In this document: in pieces, positions 8,970-17,542 of the stretch
How positions within the stretch are numbered: position 1 is the first letter of the stretch
Layout of the letters: each line of letters opens with the position of its first letter
From: Bacillota bacterium
Lineage (GTDB): Bacteria; Bacillota; Clostridia; Tissierellales; Peptoniphilaceae
Reading direction: 5' to 3'
DNA: 64,000 bases
NCBI GenBank assembly: GCA_023442775.1
Contig: JAEZXH010000008.1
Location: 26,809 to 90,808 of the forward strand
The notes under the pieces: model-generated
What the model saw: only the letters and a program-made list of their open reading frames with translations
What the model was told of the DNA's origin: nothing
The model's database searches: none
Made by a program: the position numbers and the translations under genes

Positions 8970-9812
8970 ATGAAAATCGGAGTCATCGGTTCTGGCACCA
9001 TGGGATCGGGCATTGCCCAAACCCTCGCAACGAAGCACGAAGTCGTCATCCGCGACATCGCCCCCGAGCAATTGGAGCGCGCCCTCAAGACCATTGAAAA
9101 GGGCCTGGACAAGAACGTCTCCAAGGGACGCATGACCGAAGAAGAAAAGGCGACGATTCTCGGCAACATCACCACCACGGAAAACCTCGAAGACGTAAAG
9201 GATTGCGACCTCGTCATCGAAGCCGCGACGGAAAACGCCAAGATCAAGAAGCAAATCTTCACCGATCTGTGCAGTATCTGCGACGAAAAGACCATCCTCG
9301 CCTCCAACACCTCGTCCTTGTCCATCACCGACATCGCCGCGGCAACGAAGCGCCCTGAAAAGGTCATCGGGATGCACTTCTTCAACCCCGTCCCCGTGAT
9401 GAAGCTCGTGGAAGTCATCACCGGCATGCTCACCTCGGAAGACGTGAAGAAGACCATCATCGACCTCGCCAAGGAAGTCGGCAAGACTCCCGTGGAAGTG
9501 GAAGAAGCTCCTGGTTTCGTCGTCAACCGCATCCTCATCCCCCTCGTCAACGAAGGGATTGGCATCTATGCCGACGGCATCGCCAGCGTGGAAGACATTG
9601 ACACCGCCATGAAGCTCGGTGCAAACCATCCCATGGGACCCCTCGAACTCGGCGATCTCATCGGTCTCGACGTCTGCCTCGCCATTATGGAAGTGCTCTA
9701 CACCGAATACGGCGACAGCAAGTATCGTCCCCATCCCCTCCTCAAGAAGATGGTCCGCGCAGGCCTTCTCGGAAGAAAAACGGGCAAGGGATTCTACGAT
9801 TACAGCAAATAA
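8970..9812 (+). CDS. hbd: 3-hydroxybutyryl-CoA dehydrogenase
   Basis: 280 aa, the typical length. The Rossmann NAD(P) motif GSGTMGSGIA is at residues 7-16; the catalytic His136 lies in GMHFFNP and its partner Glu148 in KLVEVI. The C-terminal helical domain (APGFVVNRIL onward) completes the fold. It reduces acetoacetyl-CoA to (S)-3-hydroxybutanoyl-CoA. It is last of the recognised operon genes, 12 nt after crt, with AAAGGAGGA before the ATG. Its TAA stop is followed in the same frame by a hydrophobic 35-codon open frame (see 9816-9923). Confidence 0.95.
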   Translation: MKIGVIGSGTMGSGIAQTLATKHEVVIRDIAPEQLERALKTIEKGLDKNVSKGRMTEEEKATILGNITTTENLEDVKDCDLVIEAATENAKIKKQIFTDLCSICDEKTILASNTSSLSITDIAAATKRPEKVIGMHFFNPVPVMKLVEVITGMLTSEDVKKTIIDLAKEVGKTPVEVEEAPGFVVNRILIPLVNEGIGIYADGIASVEDIDTAMKLGANHPMGPLELGDLIGLDVCLAIMEVLYTEYGDSKYRPHPLLKKMVRAGLLGRKTGKGFYDYSK

Positions 9813-9815
9813 ACC

Positions 9816-9923
9816 GTGGAAATTTTCAAGAAATTTTTCACATTTTTTGTCCTGGCATTGCTCCTCGCAGTGCTCATGGGGCTTGTAGAGGGGAAAAGCA
9901 TTGGGCAAATCCTCTCACTGTGA
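9816..9923 (+). CDS. Possible 35-aa single-span membrane microprotein after hbd
   Basis: A GTG one codon after the hbd stop, in the same frame, opens a 35-residue frame: a lysine/phenylalanine-rich start (MEIFKKFF), a continuous hydrophobic span with VLALLLAVLMGLV, then a short polar tail ending in QILSL. Its TGA overlaps the first base of the operon terminator, as expected of a last gene. No clear Shine-Dalgarno precedes the GTG, so expression would need termination-reinitiation from hbd or readthrough of the TAA, which would give Hbd a membrane tail. It may be chance, but the hydrophobic pattern and exact fit against the terminator argue for function. Confidence 0.35.
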   Translation: MEIFKKFFTFFVLALLLAVLMGLVEGKSIGQILSL

Positions 9924-9955
9924 AAAGGCGCGAGCGAAAGTTCGCGCCTTTTTTG
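9923..9955 (+). terminator. Terminator of the thl-crt-hbd operon
   Basis: AAAAGGCGCGA and TTCGCGCCTTTT form a long GC-rich stem with a 7-nt loop and a T-run. Confidence 0.9.
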
Positions 9956-9999
9956 CGCCCCGGACGCTCTCGCGAGCGGAAAGAATCGCTTTCCGAAGG

Positions 10000-10028
10000 T
10001 TGAAGAATTTTTTGAAACCGGGTACAAT
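10000..10028 (+). promoter_or_regulatory. Promoter of the atp operon
   Basis: TTGAAG (10000-10005), 17-nt spacer, TACAAT (10023-10028), followed by a 54-nt leader to the first gene. Confidence 0.7.
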
Positions 10029-10082
10029 AAAACACAAGACCTTGTGTCTTTGGCGATTGGATGGAAGAAGGGAGGATGCGGA

Positions 10083-10286
10083 GTGAAAAAACTCAAGGAA
10101 CTTGAGAACTTGGCCTTGATCTCCCAAGTGGGCATCAGCATGGTCACGCCAATCCTTCTCATGACCTTCTTGGGCAATGTCTTGGATCGCTATCTCGGCG
10201 CCCATGGAATCGTGCTCATCGTTTTCATTCTCCTCGGAGTCGGGGCGGGGTTCTACGCCCTCTTTCAGTTGGGGAAGAAGAAATGA
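10083..10286 (+). CDS. AtpZ/AtpI-like small membrane protein of the ATP synthase operon
   Basis: 67 aa with two transmembrane segments (about 15-33 and 40-60; the hairpin turn is NVLDRYLGAHG). It matches the short ATPase gene-1 family (AtpZ) found before atpI/atpB in Na+ and H+ ATP synthase operons and linked to c-ring assembly or Mg2+/Ca2+ handling. The GTG start at 10083 follows GGGAGG; longer frames upstream lack a ribosome binding site. It overlaps the next gene by 4 nt (ATGA). Confidence 0.7.
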   Translation: MKKLKELENLALISQVGISMVTPILLMTFLGNVLDRYLGAHGIVLIVFILLGVGAGFYALFQLGKKK

Positions 10287-10642
10287 CGAAGCGCTACATT
10301 CTCCTCGCCTTCGGAGTGACGGCTCTCGAGGCGGGAGTGCTCATGTTTTTTCCCGATCCCATTCCAAAGGTCCTTGGACTCGTGTATGGAAGTGTCATTG
10401 CGGCACTGATGTTTCACGCCCTCTATTTGAGCCTCAACCGGATGCTCACAAAGCGTCCGAAGGTGGTGCAGGCCCTCGCGATGGGGAGCTATCTCTTTCG
10501 CATGGCCATCTATGCCTTGGCTCTCGTGGTGGCGTTGAAATCTCCGAGCTTAAACCTCTACACGGCAACTCTGGGGCTCTTGTCGGTGAAGTTCGCCATT
10601 CACCTCGATAATGTCGTTTCATTCGCAAGGGAAAGGAGGTAA
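10283..10642 (+). CDS. atpI: ATP synthase subunit I (AtpI-like)
   Basis: 119 aa with four predicted membrane helices, in the position directly before atpB where AtpI proteins normally sit. AtpI helps assemble the c ring in several bacteria. Sequence identity in this family is low, so the call rests on length, hydrophobic pattern and context. The start overlaps the previous gene by 4 nt, and the AGGAGG at its 3' end serves atpB. Confidence 0.7.
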   Translation: MTKRYILLAFGVTALEAGVLMFFPDPIPKVLGLVYGSVIAALMFHALYLSLNRMLTKRPKVVQALAMGSYLFRMAIYALALVVALKSPSLNLYTATLGLLSVKFAIHLDNVVSFARERR

Positions 10643-10645
10643 GGT

Positions 10646-11347
10646 ATGCAACAACAAGGGGTCGTACTCCACCTGGCTTCAGGGGATGTATGGTTCCATG
10701 CAAGTGTGGTCAGTTCCTGGATTATTGTCATTCTTCTGACCATTCTTTCCCTGATCATCTACGCAAAGCTCAAGAAGGCAGATCCATTGGCCAAACCCCA
10801 TGGGCTTCTGCACCTCGTTGAGATCCTCGTCGATGGCATCGACTCCCTGGTGACCCAGTCCATGGGAGCGCGCAATCTCGGGTTTTCTCCCTACATCATG
10901 AGTCTTGCTCTCTTCTTAGTGTTTGCAAATCTTTGGGGGCTTCTGGGGATTACCCCACCGCCTACGTCCGACTACAATGTCACCTTGGCCCTGGCGCTGA
11001 TTACCTTTGTACTCATTCACTTCTTCAGTGTCAAAACCAAGGGTCCGATCGGCTATGTGAAACAGTTCTTTGAACCACTGCCGTTTCTCTTCCCGATCAA
11101 TGTCATTGGTGAAATTGCCAATCCCATCTCTCTGTCGTTTCGTCTCTTCGGTAACGTCTTGAGTGGGACGCTCATCATGAGTCTGGTCTATCAAGGACTG
11201 GCCCATCTGTCCAGTTTTCTCATCCCCTTTGTCGCAGCGCCACTTCACGCCTATTTCGACGTCTTTTCTGGGGTGCTTCAAACCTTCATCTTCGTCATGT
11301 TGAGCATGACCTACATCACGAGTAACATGGCCGACGAAGAGGAATAG
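10646..11347 (+). CDS. atpB: ATP synthase F0 subunit a
   Basis: 233 aa integral membrane stator subunit that forms the ion half-channels against the c ring. The conserved helix with SLSFRLFGNVLSGTLI holds the essential Arg (in LSFRLFGN), and GEIANPIS lies just before it. A late amphipathic helix ends at YITSNMADEEE. It lies 3 nt after atpI with AAAGGAGGTAAGGT before the ATG. The c subunit suggests Na+ rather than H+ as coupling ion. Confidence 0.95.
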   Translation: MQQQGVVLHLASGDVWFHASVVSSWIIVILLTILSLIIYAKLKKADPLAKPHGLLHLVEILVDGIDSLVTQSMGARNLGFSPYIMSLALFLVFANLWGLLGITPPPTSDYNVTLALALITFVLIHFFSVKTKGPIGYVKQFFEPLPFLFPINVIGEIANPISLSFRLFGNVLSGTLIMSLVYQGLAHLSSFLIPFVAAPLHAYFDVFSGVLQTFIFVMLSMTYITSNMADEEE

Positions 11348-11370
11348 TATACATCTAGGAGGTTATTATC

Positions 11371-11637
11371 ATGCAAGGTATTTCGAACGAAGCTTTCATT
11401 CTCGGTTGTTCCGCCATCGGTGCTGGTCTTGCCCTCATCGCAGGGATCGGGCCTGGAATCGGGCAAGGTTACGCAGCTGGTAAGGCTGCAGAGGCCGTTG
11501 GACGTCAACCCGAAGCCCGTGGGGACATTGTCCAAACCATGCTTCTCGGGCAAGCCGTCGCTGAGACCACGGGGATTTACGGTCTGGTCATCGGGATTAT
11601 CCTTCTCTTCGTTCGTCCGTTGCTCGGCGCCCTTTAA
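11371..11637 (+). CDS. atpE: ATP synthase F0 subunit c with Na+-binding signature
   Basis: 88-aa two-helix hairpin forming the rotor ring. The ion site residues known from the Na+ c ring of Ilyobacter tartaricus are present at identical numbers: Gln32 (GPGIGQGYAAGKA), Val63, Glu65, Thr66 (Ser in Ilyobacter), Thr67 and Tyr70 (AVAETTGIY). The polar loop is RQPEARGD. Gln32 plus the ET-T-Y pattern is established as the Na+ signature, so Na+ coupling is a well-founded inference. The AGGAGG lies upstream, with a 23-nt gap from atpB. Confidence 0.95.
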   Translation: MQGISNEAFILGCSAIGAGLALIAGIGPGIGQGYAAGKAAEAVGRQPEARGDIVQTMLLGQAVAETTGIYGLVIGIILLFVRPLLGAL

Positions 11638-11664
11638 TTGGTCCCTTGAGGAGGCGAGAGTCCT

Positions 11665-12168
11665 ATGATTGATATTTTTGTCATCCCAGAACTGCCCAAC
11701 ATGTTGGCGCAGTGGGGAGCGACCATAGTACTGTTCCTCGTCATTCGTCATTTCGTCTATGCCCCGATGAAGGAGTTTCTTGCCAAGCGTCAAGCCGCCG
11801 TCAGTGCGGACCTTGAGGCGGCGAGAAAGGACCGCGCCGAGGCAGAGGCCATGCGCGCCAACTTTGAAAAGGACTTGCGCGAAGCAAAGGATGAAGGCAA
11901 TCGTATCATCGAGGAATCGAGACAACGAGGAAAAGAAATTGAACGACAATTGACCGAGGAGGGACGCGCCCAAGCGGAGCGACTCCTCGAAAAGGCACGC
12001 GGCCAAATCGACAAGGAGAAGGAAATGGCCTATCGCGAGGTGAAAAACTCCACCTCCGACATGGCAGTGGCAATCGCAGAAAAACTCCTGCGCCGTCAAT
12101 TAGACGACAAGGGTCAAGATGCGATGGTCGACGATCTCCTCGCCGAGTTGGAGACGACTCATGTCTAA
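11665..12168 (+). CDS. atpF: ATP synthase F0 subunit b
   Basis: 167 aa: one N-terminal membrane helix (about 8-28, ATIVLFLVIRHFVYAPM) followed by a long, highly charged right-handed coiled coil rich in Arg, Glu, Lys and Ala that forms the peripheral stalk. The overlap with atpH (8 nt) indicates coupled translation. Length is normal for b subunits. Confidence 0.93.
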   Translation: MIDIFVIPELPNMLAQWGATIVLFLVIRHFVYAPMKEFLAKRQAAVSADLEAARKDRAEAEAMRANFEKDLREAKDEGNRIIEESRQRGKEIERQLTEEGRAQAERLLEKARGQIDKEKEMAYREVKNSTSDMAVAIAEKLLRRQLDDKGQDAMVDDLLAELETTHV

Positions 12169-12703
12169 TGCCGTCGCCGAAAAATACGGTCGTGCCCTCT
12201 TTGACGTGGCAGTAGAGAACGGTGAGCTCGACGGGTTTTCTGAGGCTGTGGCCGCACTTCGAAAACTCTTTGGCGAGGAGCCGCAGTTGCGCTCCTTCTT
12301 GCACCACATGGCCATCTCCAAGGAAGAGAAGAAACACGTCCTCAAAGATCTCTTTGAGAGTCGCCTTCCCAAGGAGTGTCTGAATTTTCTCTACGTCCTC
12401 GTCGACAAGAAGAGAATGGGAGCAGTGGAGGATATTCTCAAGGAATATGAGCGCCTCGTCCGCGAGGAGAAGAACATCCTCGAGGCGAAGGTCATCACCG
12501 CAAAGCCCCTTACCGAGGCGCAGAGAGAGCGCCTCATTGCCGCATTGGAAAAGAAGACGAAGCATCACATCGCACTGGTCGAGGAGGTGGACGAGAGCCT
12601 GATTGGAGGGCTTGTTCTCGAACTCGACGGGAAGAGACTCGATCGCTCCTTGATCCACGAGCTCAAGGCGCTGAAGTTTCGTATCCGTGAAGCGACCAAT
12701 TAG
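12161..12703 (+). CDS. atpH: ATP synthase F1 subunit delta
   Basis: 180 aa starting at the ATG inside the end of atpF. The opening AEKYGRALFDVAVENG is the classic delta/OSCP helical-domain start, and the C-terminal IGGLVLELDGKRLDRS segment is the conserved tail. It links the b stalk to the top of F1. A longer frame starting at 12119 is rejected because it would lie inside atpF and lacks the family start. Confidence 0.93.
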   Translation: MSNAVAEKYGRALFDVAVENGELDGFSEAVAALRKLFGEEPQLRSFLHHMAISKEEKKHVLKDLFESRLPKECLNFLYVLVDKKRMGAVEDILKEYERLVREEKNILEAKVITAKPLTEAQRERLIAALEKKTKHHIALVEEVDESLIGGLVLELDGKRLDRSLIHELKALKFRIREATN

Positions 12704-12717
12704 GAAGAGGTGAGAAT

Positions 12718-14220
<1,503 letters not shown>

Positions 14221-14230
14221 GGGGTGACTC

Positions 14231-15082
14231 ATGAGTACTACGAGAGAAATCAAACGTAGAATTCGAGGCATCCACTCGATCAAGCAAATTACCAATGCCA
14301 TGGAGCTCGTCAGTTCCGCAAAGCTTCGAAAGGCACGTCGCGCCTTGGAGGAGAGCCGTCCCTATTACGAGACAGTCCTCGAAAACATCCGCGACGTCAT
14401 GGGGGTCGTCAGCGAAAACCACCCCCTCTTAGAGCGCAGAGAGGTGAAGCGTCGCCTCGTCATCGTCCTGACCTCGGATCGGGGCCTTGCAGGGGGCTAC
14501 AACGCCAACGTCATGCGTCTGGCCCAGGAGAACATCGACAACTCCGGGGTGGAGAACACCCTCTTGGCGGTGGGAACCAAGGCGAGAGATCACTTCTCCC
14601 GCCGCGGCTATGACATCACCAAGTCCTTTACGGGCATTGGGGAAAATCCCACCTACAAGGACGCCAAGCTCTTGGCGGCAAAGGCCATGGAACTCTACAC
14701 GAACCGGGAAGTGGATGAGATTCTTCTCGTCTTCACCCGTTTTGAATCGACGATTTCCTATAAGCCGAAGGTCTTGCGTCTGCTTCCCGCAGAGGGGATT
14801 GAAGCCCATGACGAGGGGGTCCGCACCCTCATGGAATTCGAACCCTCCCCAGAGGCAGTCCTCGACGCCCTCATTCCCCGCTATGTGGAGAGCGCCATCT
14901 ACGGGGCCCTCATCGAGGCGGCGGCGAGTGAACAAGGGGCGCGCCGCACGGCGATGGAGGCGGCAACAGACAACGCCAACGACATGATTGACGAACTCGA
15001 AACCAACTATAACCGCGCCCGTCAAGCGGCGATTACCAGCGAGATTACAGAAATTGTCTCTGGTGCGGACGCGCTGAACTAG
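14231..15082 (+). CDS. atpG: ATP synthase F1 subunit gamma
   Basis: 283 aa central rotor shaft. The N-terminal helix starts STTREIKRRIRGIHSIKQIT and the C-terminal helix ends YNRARQAAITSEITEIVSGADAL, the two that form the coiled-coil axle. TSDRGLAGGYNANV is the conserved Rossmann-like core segment. Normal position between atpA and atpD. Confidence 0.96.
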   Translation: MSTTREIKRRIRGIHSIKQITNAMELVSSAKLRKARRALEESRPYYETVLENIRDVMGVVSENHPLLERREVKRRLVIVLTSDRGLAGGYNANVMRLAQENIDNSGVENTLLAVGTKARDHFSRRGYDITKSFTGIGENPTYKDAKLLAAKAMELYTNREVDEILLVFTRFESTISYKPKVLRLLPAEGIEAHDEGVRTLMEFEPSPEAVLDALIPRYVESAIYGALIEAAASEQGARRTAMEAATDNANDMIDELETNYNRARQAAITSEITEIVSGADALN

Positions 15083-15097
15083 AAAGGAGTGGACACG

Positions 15098-16495
15098 ATG
15101 TCACAGAACACTGGTCGCATTGTCCAAGTCATCGGTCCCGTGGTCGACGTGCGCTTCGACGAAGACCATCTCCCCCCGTTGCTTCAAGCCATTCGCATTC
15201 CTCGGGAGGAGGATAACCTCATCGTGGAAGTGGCCCAACACATCGGCGACGACGTGGTGCGCTGCATCGCCTTGGGATCGACGGAAGGATTGATGCGCGG
15301 CTTGGAGGCCATCGACCTGGGCAGCCCCATTCAAGTTCCCGTCGGCGAAAAGACCCTCGGGCGCATGTTCAACGTCTTGGGAGACCCCATTGACGGGAAG
15401 GAAGCTTTAGAGAACGTGGAGACGATGCCGATTCACCGCCTCCCTCCGTCCTTTGAAGACCAAGATACGTCCAACGAAATCTTCGAGACCGGCATCAAGG
15501 TCGTCGACCTCATGTGCCCCTACGCCAAAGGGGGGAAGGTCGGCCTCTTCGGTGGTGCAGGGGTCGGAAAGACGGTCCTCATTCAAGAACTCATTCACAA
15601 TATCGCCAGCGAACACGGCGGACTCTCCGTCTTCACCGGCGTGGGAGAGCGTACCCGTGAGGGGAACGACCTCTACTATGAAATGATTGACTCCGGCGTC
15701 ATCGACAAGACCTCCCTGGTCTTCGGTCAGATGAACGAGCCGCCGGGAGCCCGGATGCGTGTCGCCTTGACGGGACTCACCCTCGCCGAGTACTTCCGCG
15801 ACGTCCAAGGGCAAGACGTGCTCCTCTTTATCGACAACATCTTCCGCTTCACCCAAGCGGGAAGTGAAGTCTCCGCCCTCTTGGGTCGCATGCCCTCCGC
15901 CGTCGGGTACCAACCCACCCTCGCCACGGAAATGGGTCAGCTTCAGGAGCGGATTACCTCGACGAAGAAGGGTTCCATCACCTCGGTGCAGGCCGTCTAC
16001 GTCCCTGCCGACGACTTGACGGACCCGGCACCTGCGACGACCTTCGCCCACTTGGATGCGACGACGGTCCTCTCCCGTCCCATTGCGGAAATGGGGATCT
16101 ATCCCGCCGTCGACCCTCTCGATTCCACGAGTCGTATCCTCTCCCCCGACGTGGTGGGAGAAGAGCACTATGAAGTGGCCCGCGGGGTTCAAGAGGTGCT
16201 CCAAGAGTATCGCGATTTGCAAGACATCATCGCCGTCTTGGGGATTGACGAACTCTCTGACGATCAAAAACTCACCGTCTCCCGTGCTCGGAAGATTCAA
16301 CGCTTCCTCTCCCAGCCCTTCCACGTGGCGGAGCAGTTTACCGGGATGAGCGGCTGCTACGTGCCCATCGCTGAAACCGTCCGTGGATTCAAGGAAATCC
16401 TCGAAGGCAAACACGACGATGTGCCAGAAACCGCCTTCTACATGGTGGGCACCATTGACGAGGTACTGAAAAAGGCCGCAAAGAAGGAGGCGTAA
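15098..16495 (+). CDS. atpD: ATP synthase F1 subunit beta (catalytic)
   Basis: 465 aa. Walker A GGAGVGKTV, catalytic Glu in GERTREGND, Walker B LLFIDNIFRF and the DELSEED-type lever (here DELSDDQ) are all seen. The ATG at 15098 is chosen because AAAGGAG at 15083-15088 would abut the upstream GTG at 15089. It forms the catalytic sites that make or hydrolyse ATP. Confidence 0.97.
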   Translation: MSQNTGRIVQVIGPVVDVRFDEDHLPPLLQAIRIPREEDNLIVEVAQHIGDDVVRCIALGSTEGLMRGLEAIDLGSPIQVPVGEKTLGRMFNVLGDPIDGKEALENVETMPIHRLPPSFEDQDTSNEIFETGIKVVDLMCPYAKGGKVGLFGGAGVGKTVLIQELIHNIASEHGGLSVFTGVGERTREGNDLYYEMIDSGVIDKTSLVFGQMNEPPGARMRVALTGLTLAEYFRDVQGQDVLLFIDNIFRFTQAGSEVSALLGRMPSAVGYQPTLATEMGQLQERITSTKKGSITSVQAVYVPADDLTDPAPATTFAHLDATTVLSRPIAEMGIYPAVDPLDSTSRILSPDVVGEEHYEVARGVQEVLQEYRDLQDIIAVLGIDELSDDQKLTVSRARKIQRFLSQPFHVAEQFTGMSGCYVPIAETVRGFKEILEGKHDDVPETAFYMVGTIDEVLKKAAKKEA

Positions 16496-16498
16496 GCC

Positions 16499-16903
16499 AT
16501 GGTCCTTCTTGAAATCGTCACCCCAGACGGAAAGTTTTACAAGGAGAATGTGGCGATGGTCATCGTCCGTGGCGTCGAGGGAGATTTGGCCCTCATGCAC
16601 GGCACCGCCCCCATCGTCACCCCCCTGGCCATCGGCGCTTTGAAGATCAAACGAGAAGACGGGACCTGGGAAGCGGGAACCGTCAATGGAGGCTATGTCT
16701 CCGGTCTTCCCGAGAAGGTCACCGTCGTCACCGAGGCCTTTGAATGGGCCAAGGAGATCGATCTCTCTCGTGCCGAAGCGGCGAAGGAGCGCGCCGAGCG
16801 ACGCCTCCAAGAGGCAGAACGCACCGAGGACATCGATGTGGAGCGGGCGCGTATCGCCCTTTCCCGCGCCCTCAACCGGATGCGCATCGGAAACGAACAC
16901 TAA
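16499..16903 (+). CDS. atpC: ATP synthase F1 subunit epsilon
   Basis: 134 aa. An N-terminal beta-sandwich (VTPDGKFYKENVAMVIV, then GDLALMHGTAPIVTPL) is followed by a C-terminal helical hairpin rich in Arg, Glu and Ala that can act as a brake on ATP hydrolysis. It is last in the operon, 3 nt after atpD, with a terminator immediately after its stop. Confidence 0.95.
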   Translation: MVLLEIVTPDGKFYKENVAMVIVRGVEGDLALMHGTAPIVTPLAIGALKIKREDGTWEAGTVNGGYVSGLPEKVTVVTEAFEWAKEIDLSRAEAAKERAERRLQEAERTEDIDVERARIALSRALNRMRIGNEH

Positions 16904-16927
16904 GACCCCTTTCATGGGGTCTTTTTG
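16904..16927 (+). terminator. Terminator of the atp operon
   Basis: GACCCC-TTTCAT-GGGGTC followed by TTTTTG, starting at the base after the atpC stop codon. The next 130 bases (about 16930-17060) are very A/G-rich and hold no supportable gene. Confidence 0.9.
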
Positions 16928-17073
16928 TATGTGATTTGCAAGAAAACCGAAAACGAGAAAAAGAAAGAGGAAAAAGGAAAGGATGAGATAAAGAAACAGG
17001 AAAAACTAAAAGAAACGCCTTGAAAACACAAGGGATTCTCAATTCGTGAAAAAGAAAACAAGACCGATCTTTC

Positions 17074-17102
17074 TTGCATTTCCAGAGAAGACCACGTACA
17101 AT
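17074..17102 (+). promoter_or_regulatory. Promoter of the orphan 94-aa gene
   Basis: TTGCAT (17074-17079), 17-nt spacer, TACAAT (17097-17102). The leader to the TTG start is about 50 nt. Confidence 0.75.
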
Positions 17103-17158
17103 AGAGAGAGATTGTACCCGCTTTGTGGTCATGAAACATTTCTAGGAGGTGGCGCGAG

Positions 17159-17443
17159 TTGGAGATTTTTGTGGAATACGAAGAGGGCAGAGGCGCGATT
17201 CTACACTTGGTGGGAGCTCCTGCGAAGACAGAGGTCGAAGTGCAATTTCCCCACGGCGATCACCAATCCCTTGGTCGTCACCGCTCTCCGCGCCCTCTCT
17301 GCGGGAAGACCGATGAAGAGGGGCGGTTCCAGGTGAAGATTCCCCCCTCTTGCACCGAGGAGAAGTGGGTGCGGATTCTCCTACGAGGGGAACACTTCTT
17401 TGAACAAGAGCTCTTTCACCTCGGCGGGTGGAAGGAAGAATGA
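17159..17443 (+). CDS. Orphan hypothetical protein, 94 aa, TTG start
   Basis: It begins with TTG eight nt after a perfect AGGAGGT, and has its own promoter and its own terminator, so it is very probably a real single-gene unit. The acidic, alternating hydrophobic/charged pattern (EIFVEYEEG, VKIPPSC, VRILLRGEHFFEQEL) suggests a small beta-rich protein. There are two cysteines, no signal peptide and no membrane helix. No family was recognised. Position between atpC and murA gives no functional hint. Confidence 0.65.
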   Translation: MEIFVEYEEGRGAILHLVGAPAKTEVEVQFPHGDHQSLGRHRSPRPLCGKTDEEGRFQVKIPPSCTEEKWVRILLRGEHFFEQELFHLGGWKEE

Positions 17444-17468
17444 AGAACCCTCGGGGTTCTTTTTTTGT
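17444..17468 (+). terminator. Terminator of the orphan gene
   Basis: AGAACCC-TC-GGGGTTCT followed by seven T, directly after the stop codon. Confidence 0.85.
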
Positions 17469-17503
17469 GAGGAGGTTGTGTTCTAGTGTAAGGCGGGAAA
17501 CTA

Positions 17504-17512
17504 TGGTATAAT
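17504..17512 (+). promoter_or_regulatory. Extended -10 promoter of murA
   Basis: TGGTATAAT with no recognisable -35 at the right distance (TAGTGT at 17 nt). Confidence 0.6.
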
Positions 17513-17542
17513 TGAAAAATATTTTAGAGAGGGAGAGATGAC

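Noticed and set aside
8250..9908. 552-codon minus-strand frame across crt and hbd
   Set aside because: Spans two well-defined genes on the other strand; no start context.
16928..17070. A/G-rich stretch and a minus-strand frame of about 86 codons
   Set aside because: Low-complexity sequence; the frame is Phe/Ser/Leu-rich because of T-richness, with no ribosome binding site.
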